From positions 186,001 through 250,000 of the forward strand of contig JAHCHW010000004.1 of assembly GCA_026129525.1 (NCBI GenBank): a stretch of 64,000 nucleotides of DNA. Reading direction: 5' to 3'. A model generated the notes under the pieces. That model ran no database searches, had not been told where the DNA came from, and saw only the letters and a list, made by a program, of their open reading frames with translations. Within the stretch, counting starts at the first letter, position 1; every line of letters begins with the position of its first letter. The DNA comes from Chitinophagales bacterium. GTDB taxonomy: Bacteria > Bacteroidota > Bacteroidia > Chitinophagales > LD1. Position numbers and translations under genes: made by a program. This document shows, one piece after another, positions 1-8,338 of the stretch.

Positions 1-2465
1 TTTAGATAAGCTGTTTGAAATGCCACAAAAGCATAGCAGGTTGAATGCGATTTGTTGAAGGCGTATTGCGCGAAAGCTTCCCAATCGGTCCATATTTTTT
101 CGAGTTTCTTTTCGTCCAATCCTTTCGCTTTTGCCCCGCTCATGAACTTGTCCTTCATTTTGTCGAGCGTGGCTTTGTCCTTTTTACCCATTGCCTTACG
201 CAGCACATCGGCATCGCCTTTGCCAAAGCCTCCGAGTTTTTGCGAAAGCAACATCACCTGTTCCTGATATACGGTAATGCCGTACGTGTCCTTCAAATAC
301 TCTTCCATTTCGGGAAGGTCGTACGTGATTTTTTCCAGCCCGTGTTTACGTTTAATAAAGTTGGGAATGTATGCCAGCGGACCCGGGCGGTAGAGGGCGT
401 TCATGGCAATAAGGTCGTCAAACTTATCGGGCTTCAGTTCTTTCAGGTACTTCTGCATTCCTGCACTTTCGAACTGGAAGGTGGCGTTGGTTTCGCCACG
501 CTGATACAACGCTAATGTTTTGGCATCATCGAGCGGAATACTGTCAATATCTATTTCTATTCCATGATTTTGCTTAATCAACCGAAGCGCATCGCGAATG
601 ATGGTGAGCGTTTTTAAACCGAGAAAGTCCATCTTAATTACACCTGCATCCTCAATCACTTTTCCTTCGTACTGTGTAATGTAGAATGGCGTATCCTTCG
701 AGGTGGCAACGGGAATAATTTCGGTTAAATCTTTCGGAGCAATGATGATGCCCGCTGCGTGAATACCCGTTCCGCGCACACCGCCTTCCAGTTTTTCGGC
801 TTCTTTCAGCACTTTGCCTTCGGGGGTATCGCTTTCGTAAATCTGGCGGAGTTTTTTTATGTCTTCAATTTCTTCAGTGCTTAAGGCTTCTTTCTCTTTC
901 AAACTTTTTTCACCGTCAATGGGGGCATGAAAAATTCTGTCCAACGCAATGCCGGGTTTTTCGGGAACCAGCTTGGTAAGCGCCAGCGAATCGGGCAACG
1001 GTAAATCGAGCACGCGCGCCACATCTTTAATACTCACTTTGGCTGCGAGCGTGCTGTAGGTAACAATTTGCGCTACCTGACTTTTGGTGTATTTATCCAC
1101 CACGTATTGAATTACCTTATCGCGACCTTCATCATCAAAGTCAGTATCAATATCGGGCATTGATTTACGGTCGGGGTTCAGAAAACGCTCGAAGAGAAGA
1201 TTGTAAGCAACGGGGTCAATATTGGTAATGCCTATACAATAAGCTACTACGCTGCCTGCAGCGGAGCCGCGCCCCGGACCAACCAATACATTCATTTTTC
1301 GTCCGGCATTTATAAAGTCGGCAACAATTAGAAAGTAGCCCGCAAACCCCATGGTTTTAATGGTGAAGAGTTCGAAGTTTAAGCGCTCTTCAATTTCGGG
1401 CGTAATTTCTTTATAGCGTTTGCGTGCGCCTTCAAAGGTGAGGTGTTTCAGATATTCCCATTGGTTGAGAGTATCGGGTTGCAACACGGTTTTCTCATCA
1501 ATTGTTTCTGGCAATTGGTGAATTTGAAATTCTTTAGGCACTGCAAAGTTGGGCAGCAGAATATCCTGTTTCAACTTCAGGTGCTCGCATTTGTCCACTA
1601 TCTCCTGCGTGTTATCAAGCGCTTGCGGAACATCGCTGAAGAGCGTGCCCATTTCAGCCTGTGTTTTAAAGTAGAACTGATCGTTGTAAAAGGCAAAGCG
1701 CTTTCCTTTTACACTTACGTCATCGTCCGAAAATTCTTTGAGTGTGGGCGTGCTTTGCTTTTCGCCTGTGTTAATGCATAATAGAATGTCGTGTGCATTG
1801 GCATCGGTTTGGTCCACATAATGCGAATCGTTAGTGCAAATAATTTTTACATTGTATTCTCTGGCAAATTTGAGCAGCACATTGTTTACTTCGTCCTGCT
1901 CTTTCATGCCGTGGCGCTGCAACTCTATGTAGTAGTCTTCGCCAAACAGATTATACCACCATTCAAACTCTTTTCTGCCTGCATCTTCGCCTTTGCGTAA
2001 AATAGTTTGAGGCACCATGGCGCCAATACAGCAGGTAGTGGCAATCAGGTTGTGATGATACTTTTCAATCAACTCTTTATCAATACGCGGATACTTTCCG
2101 TAAAGCCCTTCGATGTATCCGAGCGAACAGAGTTTCACTAAGTTCTTGTAGCCTTCTGCATTTTTTGCCAGCAACAACTGGTGGTAGCGTTTATCCTTTT
2201 CTTCTTTGGTAAATTTTTGCTTGTGCCGGTCCTCTACCACATAAAATTCGCAGCCTACAATGGGTTTTACGGGTTTGCCGTCAGCAGTTTTGTGTTTACC
2301 TGCTTCTGCTACAAACTGAAACACCCCAAACATGTTGCCGTGGTCGGTAATGGCAACTGCGCTCATGCCATCGGCAGCGGCTTTTTTATACATGCCCGAA
2401 ATACTGGCAGCGCCATCGAGCAACGAAAATTGTGTATGAGAGTGTAAGTGCGAAAACTGCGGCAT
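1..2465 (-). CDS. dnaE: DNA polymerase III alpha subunit, C-terminal end cut off by window
   Basis: Replicative DNA polymerase catalytic subunit. The frame reads from an ATG at 2465 to the window edge without a stop, about 821 codons; full-length family members are about 1,150-1,200 residues, so the C-terminal part is missing here. The N-terminus reads FSHLHSHTQFSLLDG, the start of the PHP domain with its metal-binding histidines. Around residues 430-445 lies PDIDTDFDDEGRD, which carries two catalytic aspartates of C-family polymerases. The last visible residues include NKSHSTCYAF, a conserved DnaE segment. A TACTTTC-type -7 box lies about 40 bases upstream. Identification is secure. Confidence 0.97.
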   Translation of the reverse strand, partial: MPQFSHLHSHTQFSLLDGAASISGMYKKAAADGMSAVAITDHGNMFGVFQFVAEAGKHKTADGKPVKPIVGCEFYVVEDRHKQKFTKEEKDKRYHQLLLAKNAEGYKNLVKLCSLGYIEGLYGKYPRIDKELIEKYHHNLIATTCCIGAMVPQTILRKGEDAGRKEFEWWYNLFGEDYYIELQRHGMKEQDEVNNVLLKFAREYNVKIICTNDSHYVDQTDANAHDILLCINTGEKQSTPTLKEFSDDDVSVKGKRFAFYNDQFYFKTQAEMGTLFSDVPQALDNTQEIVDKCEHLKLKQDILLPNFAVPKEFQIHQLPETIDEKTVLQPDTLNQWEYLKHLTFEGARKRYKEITPEIEERLNFELFTIKTMGFAGYFLIVADFINAGRKMNVLVGPGRGSAAGSVVAYCIGITNIDPVAYNLLFERFLNPDRKSMPDIDTDFDDEGRDKVIQYVVDKYTKSQVAQIVTYSTLAAKVSIKDVARVLDLPLPDSLALTKLVPEKPGIALDRIFHAPIDGEKSLKEKEALSTEEIEDIKKLRQIYESDTPEGKVLKEAEKLEGGVRGTGIHAAGIIIAPKDLTEIIPVATSKDTPFYITQYEGKVIEDAGVIKMDFLGLKTLTIIRDALRLIKQNHGIEIDIDSIPLDDAKTLALYQRGETNATFQFESAGMQKYLKELKPDKFDDLIAMNALYRPGPLAYIPNFIKRKHGLEKITYDLPEMEEYLKDTYGITVYQEQVMLLSQKLGGFGKGDADVLRKAMGKKDKATLDKMKDKFMSGAKAKGLDEKKLEKIWTDWEAFAQYAFNKSHSTCYAFVAFQTAYL

Positions 2466-2637
2466 AATTCAATTAAAGTAATAAGGTTCAAAAGGGAGCA
2501 TGAAAGTATAAATATGCGAAGCGGCTTAAGCAATTATTTTCGAACGGTACATGGATAATTCTGTGGAAAAAAGAATAAGCGTTTGAAAATGAGCAAGATT
2601 AAAAAGGAGCCAGCGGCAAACACACATTGCACAAACT

Positions 2638-3666
2638 CTACAGGCTCACACAAACAATCAGTTTATCTCGCTCAACATCCATTTCATTCAATATTGTTCC
2701 GCTTACCTGCGGTGCTTTTACGCCTTCATTTAACTTTTTCGTTACCGTAAAAACTCTCGCTTCGTCCCAGAGTAGTCGGTTTATAAAACTATTCAAGAAC
2801 TGGGTACCGCCTTCAATCATTATGGAAAGAATGTTTCGTTTAAAAAGTTCGTGAAGGATTTGCTCTTCAATATTTGCCGAAAAATCAATTTTTACTTTCT
2901 CAATATTCCCCTTTACAGCATTTCCCTTTTCGTTAAACACCAAGGTAGCTGCTTCGGCATTAAAAATATGTAACGATGCCGGTAAAGAAAGTGTGCGGTC
3001 AATTACCACCCGCAACGGATTATTTCCATGCCAAAGTCTTACCGTCAGTTGCGGGTTATCGGTGCGCGCGGTGTTAGTGCCAATCATTATCGCCTGCTCT
3101 TCGCTGCGCCATTGGTGCACTAATTTTTTTGAAACTTCGTTCGTGAGCCAGTATGGTTTGCCATCGGCAGGTGCTATAAACCCATCGGCACTTTGCGCCC
3201 ATTTTAAAATAATGTAGGGGCGCTGTTGGGTATGAAATGTAAAAAAGCGCCTATTCAGAAAATCGGCTTCGGGTTTTAATACTTCCGTCATTACTTCTAC
3301 GCCATTTTCTCTCAATAGCTTAATTCCTTTTCCTGCCACCAACGGATTAGGGTCGTAGCTGCCAATTACTACACGCGGAATTTTTTTCTCCACTATCAAA
3401 TTCGCGCAAGGCGGTGTTTTGCCATAGTGCGAACAAGGTTCAAGATTTACATACAGGGTTGATTGCGCCAACAGTTTTTCATCTGTAACGCTGCGAATAG
3501 CATTTACTTCAGCATGTGCACTTCCGTACTTTTCGTGAAATCCTTCACCAATAATTTTCCCGTTGTGAACAATTACACAACCCACCATAGGGTTGGGCGC
3601 TACACTACCCAAACCCTGCACTGCCAAATGGAGGCAGCGCTGCATGTAATGTTCATGTGTGTTCAT
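2638..3666 (-). CDS. ribD: Bifunctional riboflavin biosynthesis protein RibD (deaminase/reductase)
   Basis: Cytosolic enzyme for two consecutive steps of riboflavin synthesis: deamination of diaminohydroxyphosphoribosylaminopyrimidine, then NADPH-dependent reduction of the ribose side chain. The N-terminal cytidine-deaminase-like domain shows HAE at residues 51-53 (H51 zinc ligand, E53 catalytic) and PCSHYGKTPPC with C78 and C87 as the other zinc ligands. The reductase domain (RibD_C) covers about 150-342. At 342 residues it has normal length. It is transcribed divergently from prmC across about 50 bases that hold candidate -7 boxes for both directions. No other rib gene is in the window. Confidence 0.96.
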   Translation of the reverse strand: MNTHEHYMQRCLHLAVQGLGSVAPNPMVGCVIVHNGKIIGEGFHEKYGSAHAEVNAIRSVTDEKLLAQSTLYVNLEPCSHYGKTPPCANLIVEKKIPRVVIGSYDPNPLVAGKGIKLLRENGVEVMTEVLKPEADFLNRRFFTFHTQQRPYIILKWAQSADGFIAPADGKPYWLTNEVSKKLVHQWRSEEQAIMIGTNTARTDNPQLTVRLWHGNNPLRVVIDRTLSLPASLHIFNAEAATLVFNEKGNAVKGNIEKVKIDFSANIEEQILHELFKRNILSIMIEGGTQFLNSFINRLLWDEARVFTVTKKLNEGVKAPQVSGTILNEMDVERDKLIVCVSL

Positions 3667-3705
3667 TCAAAACGAAAATATCCAAAACATGCTTCGGCTG
3701 AATTT

Positions 3706-3713
3706 TATTTTTG
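3706..3713 (+). promoter_or_regulatory. Candidate Bacteroidota -7 box for prmC
   Basis: TATTTTTG matches the TAnnTTTG consensus of the Bacteroidota housekeeping sigma factor. It ends three bases before the prmC ATG at 3717, so transcription would begin at or next to the start codon. No good -33 TTTG is visible at the usual distance, so this rests on the -7 box and its position alone. Confidence 0.4.
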
Positions 3714-3716
3714 AGC

Positions 3717-4562
3717 ATGACCATTGCCGAACTGCAACAGCAATATTGGGAAGCACTCAAGTGTTGGTACGACTTACGCGAAGCGAAAGCCATTACTCGG
3801 CTGGTGTTCGAAAACGAGTTGCAGTTGAATGCTACCAAACTTTCGTTAGAGCGATTTAGGCAGTTAACCATCGAGCAGCAGAAGACGCTGACAAACATAC
3901 TGAACAAGCTAATAGAAGGCGTACCGGTACAGTATGTTTTGCGCGAAGCCGATTTTTGCGGACTAAAGTTTTACGTAAACAAAAATGTGCTCATTCCCCG
4001 CCCCGAAACAGAAGAATTGGTGGAGTGGATTGTTTCGGAGAACCGGCAACCGAAATCCGAAATTCTTGACATTGGTACAGGCAGCGGCTGTATAGCCATT
4101 GCTTTAGCTAAAAAGTTACCGCAGGCACATATTACTGCAACTGATATAAGTGAGGAAGCATTGAAGGTGGCTCGGATAAACAATACCAACAATCAAGCCA
4201 CCGTAAATTTTATACAGCACAATGTTTTACGAGAAGTTTTCCCTGCAAACTGTTACGATGTAGTAGTGAGCAACCCGCCCTACATTCCCGAAAGTGAAAC
4301 AGGAAGTTTAGCGCAACATGTTGTAAAACACGAACCCCACTTAGCGCTGTTTTCGTTTGATGTGGACGGCTTAAAATTTTACAGGCGAATTGCCACGCTT
4401 GCATTCACAGCTTTAAAACCCACAGGCAAATTGTTTTTCGAAATTCATAAGGAGAAAGCAAGAGTTGTTACTGAAATCTTGCAGCAAGCCGGTTTCACTA
4501 ATATTGAAGTGCGAAAAGATTTAAGCGGCAGCGATAGGATGGTGAAAGCAGAGAAACGTTAA
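3717..4562 (+). CDS. prmC: Peptide chain release factor N5-glutamine methyltransferase
   Basis: SAM-dependent methyltransferase that methylates the glutamine of the GGQ motif in release factors. The SAM-binding motif DIGTGSGC is near residues 116-123 and the diagnostic NPPY motif, which binds the substrate glutamine, is at about 186-189. The N-terminal helical domain that recognises the release factor is present. The frame is open from a TTG two codons earlier (3711), but I chose the ATG at 3717: a TATTTTTG -7-like box ends three bases before it, which suggests a leaderless or nearly leaderless message. It runs tail-to-tail with the aldolase gene, whose stop lies one base away. Confidence 0.94.
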   Translation: MTIAELQQQYWEALKCWYDLREAKAITRLVFENELQLNATKLSLERFRQLTIEQQKTLTNILNKLIEGVPVQYVLREADFCGLKFYVNKNVLIPRPETEELVEWIVSENRQPKSEILDIGTGSGCIAIALAKKLPQAHITATDISEEALKVARINNTNNQATVNFIQHNVLREVFPANCYDVVVSNPPYIPESETGSLAQHVVKHEPHLALFSFDVDGLKFYRRIATLAFTALKPTGKLFFEIHKEKARVVTEILQQAGFTNIEVRKDLSGSDRMVKAEKR

Positions 4563-4563
4563 A

Positions 4564-5220
4564 CTATCCGTTCACCTTCTTGTAATCAGCTAAAAATTTT
4601 TCTAAGCCGATATCGGTAAGCGGGTGGTTAAACAAACCCTGAATGGAAGAAAGCGGACAGGTAGCAATATCAGCCCCGGCTTCGGCACAGCGCACAATAT
4701 GCAGCGATGAACGGATAGATGCTGCCAATACCTCGGTTTTGTAACCGTAAACACTGTAAATGTGTACTATCTGTTCAATCAGTTGTACCCCATCCCAATT
4801 ACTGTCGTCAATTCTTCCTAAAAAAGGAGAAACCATACTGGCTCCTGCTTTGGCAGCCAATATTGCCTGTGCAGCCGAGAATACCAGCGTGCAGTTGGTT
4901 TTAATTCCGTTATCGGTAAACCACTTTATGGCTTTTACCCCCTCTTTAATCATGGGCACTTTTACTACAATGTTCGGGTGCAGGGCGGCTAACTTTTTAC
5001 CTTCTTCCACCATGCCTTTAAAATCTGTTGAAATTACCTCGGCACTCACCGGTCCGTTCACCATTTCGCAAACGGTAACATAGTGTTTCAGAATATTGGC
5101 TTCGCCACTTATGCCCTCCTTTGCCATTAACGAAGGGTTGGTAGTTACTCCATCCAATATGCCGAGTGCTTCAGCTTCTTTAATATGGTCGAGGTTGGCG
5201 GTATCTATAAAAAATTTCAT
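4564..5220 (-). CDS. Fructose-6-phosphate aldolase / transaldolase-like protein (MipB/TalC family)
   Basis: Class I aldolase of the small transaldolase subfamily, acting in the cytosol on sugar phosphates. The 218-residue length matches the TalC/FSA group rather than classical transaldolases of about 320 residues. The N-terminus (FIDTANLDHIKEA), the TTNPSL segment at 26-31 and the Schiff-base lysine K87 in VVKVPM are all present. Members are annotated either as fructose-6-phosphate aldolase or as transaldolase; sequence alone does not settle which reaction dominates. A GATATTTG -7-like box lies about 50 bases upstream. The SRP RNA gene lies upstream on the same strand. Confidence 0.93.
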   Translation of the reverse strand: MKFFIDTANLDHIKEAEALGILDGVTTNPSLMAKEGISGEANILKHYVTVCEMVNGPVSAEVISTDFKGMVEEGKKLAALHPNIVVKVPMIKEGVKAIKWFTDNGIKTNCTLVFSAAQAILAAKAGASMVSPFLGRIDDSNWDGVQLIEQIVHIYSVYGYKTEVLAASIRSSLHIVRCAEAGADIATCPLSSIQGLFNHPLTDIGLEKFLADYKKVNG

Positions 5221-5325
5221 GGTGCGTAGTTAAATGGTTTATGTAAGTGGTTACTGCGTGTCAATGGCGCAAATATCATATTCAGTGCCGAAAGCAAGAA
5301 GGGAATAATAAACAAGGTGTGGAAG

Positions 5326-5334
5326 AAAAAAAGT
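5326..5334 (-). terminator. T-run ending the SRP RNA transcript
   Basis: The closing stem of the SRP RNA (ending GCCC) is followed after two bases by seven T on the minus strand, so the RNA's own terminal stem plus the T-run can act as an intrinsic terminator. Confidence 0.5.
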
Positions 5335-5430
5335 GGGCAAGTTGACCATATCGCACCGCTACGACCGTCTGCCTTTGCTCGGTTTCCCGCCTGGAGGAGT
5401 AAACAGGAGCTGGTCGTATGGGACTCGCCC
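5335..5430 (-). ncRNA. ffs: Signal recognition particle RNA (bacterial small SRP / 4.5S type)
   Basis: Read on the minus strand, the 96-base segment folds as a long hairpin. The ends pair perfectly except for one G-U (GGGCGAGT with ACTTGCCC), and ACGACC pairs with GGTCGT further in. The apex contains CCAGGCGGGAAACCGAGCA, i.e. a GAAA tetraloop closed by CGG/CCG and followed by the AGCA of the Ffh-binding internal loop, then AAGGCAG. CTCCTGTTTACTCC before the apex resembles the E. coli 4.5S segment. Size and shape fit the bacterial small SRP RNA family. It pairs with Ffh to target membrane and secreted proteins co-translationally. A short T-run follows the 3' end and a TAGGTTTG -7 box precedes the 5' end. 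Confidence 0.92.
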
Positions 5431-5434
5431 GCGG

Positions 5435-5442
5435 CAAACCTA
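5435..5442 (-). promoter_or_regulatory. Candidate -7 box of the SRP RNA promoter
   Basis: On the minus strand TAGGTTTG fits TAnnTTTG exactly and ends four bases before the first paired base of the SRP RNA, the expected distance to a start site. The upstream 30 bases are A/T-rich but no clear -33 TTTG is seen. The same octamer occurs before the E2 gene and before the CoA-binding protein gene. Confidence 0.55.
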
Positions 5443-5504
5443 TTAAAAAATATGAGTTTAGAGGTTGTCTGCTTAAATTTTTTAATGGTGTTAACAGGAA
5501 TATC

Positions 5505-6860
5505 TCAAAAGAACTTCGCCACAAACTCTGTAGCGTTGCGTACGGCTTCTTCTTTCTGTTCCTGCTTTTGCTTAATAACCGCAATGTTGTGCTGCTCGTA
5601 CGAAATGCCGTCCAGCGAAGTTTTAACTCCCTTTGTTTTGTCTAAAAAGTCGAGTTTGTACTTTGCAGGCAACGGCTCGGCATACGCTAAACTTTGCTTT
5701 AGCGGGTCAACCTGTTTGCCGTCTTTCCAAAAGCGGTAGCATACATGCGGTCCGGTTGCCAAGCCGGTGCTGCCTACATAGCCTATTACATCGCCTTGTT
5801 TAACACGTAATCCCGGGCGCATTCCCGAAGCAATTTTGCTCATGTGCAAATACTGGGTTTTGTATTGCCCGCTGTGGCGGATTTTTACATAGTTGCCATT
5901 GTTGGGATTGAAAGTTGCGGCTTCAATTACCCCATCGGCAGTTGCCATAATAGGCGTGCCATGCGGTGCGGCATAGTCGGTTCCCAAGTGGGCTTTCCAA
6001 GCTTTGGTTACCGGATGAAAGCGTTTCATGGTATAGCGCGATGAAATGCGCGAAAACTTTACGGGCGCTTTCAGAAACATTTTTTTCATGCTGTTGCCGT
6101 TTTCATCGTAGTAATCGCCCCGTTCGCCTTTCTCTTTGGCATAATACAACGCATAAAAATCTTTTCCTCCGCTGTTAAACAATACCGCCTGTATTTGCCC
6201 TATACCCACACTTTCATCCTGCACAAAATCTTCTTCGTAAATCACTTTAAAGCGGTCACCTTTCTGAATGCGGTAAAAGTCAACACTCCAGGCAAAAATA
6301 TCAGCCATGCGAACGGCTAAAGCGGGGCTTATGTTATTTGCTTCCAACGTTTCGTACAGCGATGAATTTATCACTCCGCTCACTTCTCGCTTTTTGCGCT
6401 CCACTTTTTTCTGTCCGCGGTACACAAAAAGCGAGTCGTCCATGTTAAACACAACAAAATCGGTTTTGCTTTCTTCATAAATAAGTTTGCGGCATACCAA
6501 GCCCGAGTCGGTTTCTTCGCATAGCATCGTGCAATTGTTGCCGGCTTTAATTTTGTTCAGGTTAAATATTCCTTTCGATTCGCGGGCTATGTAATCAATG
6601 CTGCTGTAGGCTACATTGTAACCGGTAAGTATATCGGCAAAAAACTCGTTGGGTTTTACAATGTGGTTTTTTACAATAAACCGGCTTACATCCATACCAT
6701 AGCGTATAAGCGGCTCTATACCGGCTTCGGTTAAACCGTTGTTGTCTTCATCATCTGTTGTTGCAGGTTGCACCAACCAATAACCTGCACAAACAATTAC
6801 TGCAAGGCTCGCAATAACCCAAGTCCACTTTCTGTTTATCATATCTTTCAGTAACTGCAT
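5505..6860 (-). CDS. M23-family metallopeptidase, membrane anchored
   Basis: Likely periplasmic peptidoglycan endopeptidase. A single membrane anchor (residues about 12-32) is followed by a long N-terminal region and a C-terminal M23 (LytM-type) domain. The first zinc-ligand pair is visible in HLGTDYAAPHGTP (H about 290, D about 294) and a conserved histidine in YLHMS near 338. The final motif reads GPHVCYRFW near 372: the usual H-x-H is H-x-C, so a cysteine stands where the third zinc ligand normally is. I have seen this HVCYRFW variant as a subgroup form and do not treat it as inactivation. A second possible start is the ATG at 6842. The SRP RNA gene lies 74 bases downstream on the same strand. 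Confidence 0.9.
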   Translation of the reverse strand: MQLLKDMINRKWTWVIASLAVIVCAGYWLVQPATTDDEDNNGLTEAGIEPLIRYGMDVSRFIVKNHIVKPNEFFADILTGYNVAYSSIDYIARESKGIFNLNKIKAGNNCTMLCEETDSGLVCRKLIYEESKTDFVVFNMDDSLFVYRGQKKVERKKREVSGVINSSLYETLEANNISPALAVRMADIFAWSVDFYRIQKGDRFKVIYEEDFVQDESVGIGQIQAVLFNSGGKDFYALYYAKEKGERGDYYDENGNSMKKMFLKAPVKFSRISSRYTMKRFHPVTKAWKAHLGTDYAAPHGTPIMATADGVIEAATFNPNNGNYVKIRHSGQYKTQYLHMSKIASGMRPGLRVKQGDVIGYVGSTGLATGPHVCYRFWKDGKQVDPLKQSLAYAEPLPAKYKLDFLDKTKGVKTSLDGISYEQHNIAVIKQKQEQKEEAVRNATEFVAKFF

Positions 6861-7021
6861 TTTCAGTCTCTAAAATTTTGCCCGCTAAAAATAAAACATG
6901 CAGTAACCCTTGCAAGAGCATTAAACTAATTGCTTAACAACAGTTAGGAATAAACGTGCAGATAAGAGGACAAAAAATTGATGAGAGAAATGTAATGCCC
7001 TGTTTAATGCTTGAGTTAGCG

Positions 7022-7071
7022 ATTGCTTTTCCCGCTTCATCTGTTTATTTTTTTGAAAGCGGGATCGCAAT
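7022..7071. repeat. Interrupted inverted repeat downstream of the DUF2147 gene
   Basis: TCCCGCTT (7030-7037) pairs with AAGCGGGA (7057-7064) and outer ATTGC (7022-7026) pairs with GCAAT (7067-7071). The loop is about 19 bases and A/T-rich. No T-run follows on either strand, so it is not a standard terminator, though it sits where the DUF2147 transcript should end. Confidence 0.4.
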
Positions 7072-7101
7072 TACAAAATCCGATGGACTAACACAAAGAG
7101 G

Positions 7102-7560
7102 CTATTCCGCTAACGTCCACACGGCAGTTCTGCCTAAAAACGAAGCAGCGCACAGAAAGCCGCGCAAATCGAGTGTATTTCCTTTATGCGTTATTTTACC
7201 GCAGTAGGTTTTACCGTTTTCGGGGTCGTACACTTTGCCGCCAATGTATTCTTTCGGATTCTCCGGATTTACTTTAAACCCTTTCAGCACTAACAATCCT
7301 TCAAGGGGAGTGTCTCTCAACTTTGCATCGGGGTTTTCTTTATCGGTGCGGGGCTTTCCGGTTTTCTTGTCGTTGGGTTCGTCTAACCAAATTACTTTAC
7401 CGTAAAAGTTGCCGTCTTTAGCTAAGTAAATCTGAATCTTACTTGTTTTTTCCTGATTGTACCAAATCCGTTCAATAGGATTTTTTTCGGTGGGCACTGC
7501 CGAAATAAACAATACAAATGCCACTGCCAGTGCTGTGTTCAATGCTATTATTCGCTTCAT
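7102..7560 (-). CDS. DUF2147 domain-containing secreted protein
   Basis: A 152-residue exported protein. It starts with a signal peptide (MKRIIALNTALAVAFV, cleavage expected near residue 22) and continues as a single DUF2147 domain, recognised from the pattern IWYNQEKTSKIQIYLAKDG, GKVIWLDEPND, GLLVLKGFK, GGKVYDPENGKTYCGKI and LRGF near the end. The biochemical role of DUF2147 is not established; members are small periplasmic beta-rich proteins. The frame is open further upstream to 7626, but only the ATG at 7560 gives a signal peptide. Confidence 0.88.
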   Translation of the reverse strand: MKRIIALNTALAVAFVLFISAVPTEKNPIERIWYNQEKTSKIQIYLAKDGNFYGKVIWLDEPNDKKTGKPRTDKENPDAKLRDTPLEGLLVLKGFKVNPENPKEYIGGKVYDPENGKTYCGKITHKGNTLDLRGFLCAASFLGRTAVWTLAE

Positions 7561-7654
7561 AACAATGCTGCTGTTTTTGCTGCCCGAATTTAGGAAACAG
7601 ACAATATTCTGCAAGAAAGCAGCCACTTAAAAACGGTTTGTTTAATACGCGTGG

Positions 7655-8332
7655 TTAATAGCCGGTGAGTTTGATGAATTTTTGGATGATGTGTTGTTGG
7701 TTGGTTTGGATGGTGGCGAAGTAAAGCCCTGCGGGTAAATGGTTGATTGGAATAGTGGTAGTGGCTGAACTTAACTGCTCTGTTTGCACTATGCTGCCGC
7801 TGATGTTGGTAATGGTGAATACGGCAGTGTGCATTAGCTCCGGCAGGGCGATGGTAAGGTGGGTGGTGGCGGGGTTGGGGGAAAGAGATAAAGCTTCTTC
7901 TTTTAACCGCTTAACGTTGTTAATGCCGCTCACCGTAAAGTTTAAAAAAGCTGAATCATAGTAAGGGTTAGTTAAACAAGGTTCAACAGAATCCAATTCC
8001 CATGGATCAAGGAACTTTAAAAGATACCGGATAGTATAACTGCCTTGCGCTAACTTACCAAGTGCGAAAGTGTCATTTACACGATCAACCATAGGAAAAG
8101 AGCCGCTATTCCAACAAGAAAAAATACTAATAATAGAGTCAAATTTCACTATGCGTCTGTCGTAAAACGAAGATATATTAGGATGACTCTTGTATGCGAT
8201 AAAAGAAACAGAGTCATTTTCGTTGGGATTCGCAGGTATTACTTTCATACTATCAACAAAAAGAGGACTGGATTGTGCTAAACAAAAACCAGATAGGAAG
8301 AGCGAAAAGGCAAGAATTACAATGGCTTTCAT
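7655..8332 (-). CDS. Secreted protein with T9SS C-terminal sorting domain
   Basis: A 225-residue protein with signal peptide (MKAIVILAFSLFLSGFCLAQ) and a C-terminal type IX secretion sorting domain starting at LSPNPATTHLTIALPE and ending with FATIQTNQQHIIQKFIKL. The middle (residues 20-140) is not recognised; it includes several aromatic residues and three cysteines. It begins six bases after the stop of the broken subtilase gene, so the two are probably co-transcribed. T9SS cargo is carried across the outer membrane and is either released or anchored. Confidence 0.85.
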   Translation of the reverse strand: MKAIVILAFSLFLSGFCLAQSSPLFVDSMKVIPANPNENDSVSFIAYKSHPNISSFYDRRIVKFDSIISIFSCWNSGSFPMVDRVNDTFALGKLAQGSYTIRYLLKFLDPWELDSVEPCLTNPYYDSAFLNFTVSGINNVKRLKEEALSLSPNPATTHLTIALPELMHTAVFTITNISGSIVQTEQLSSATTTIPINHLPAGLYFATIQTNQQHIIQKFIKLTGY

Positions 8333-8338
8333 AGGTAG

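Noticed and set aside
5282..5739. Open frames of 100, 140 and 75 residues covering the gap between the aldolase and the M23 gene
   Set aside because: They overlap the SRP RNA hairpin and the M23 gene in other frames and have no protein-like features.
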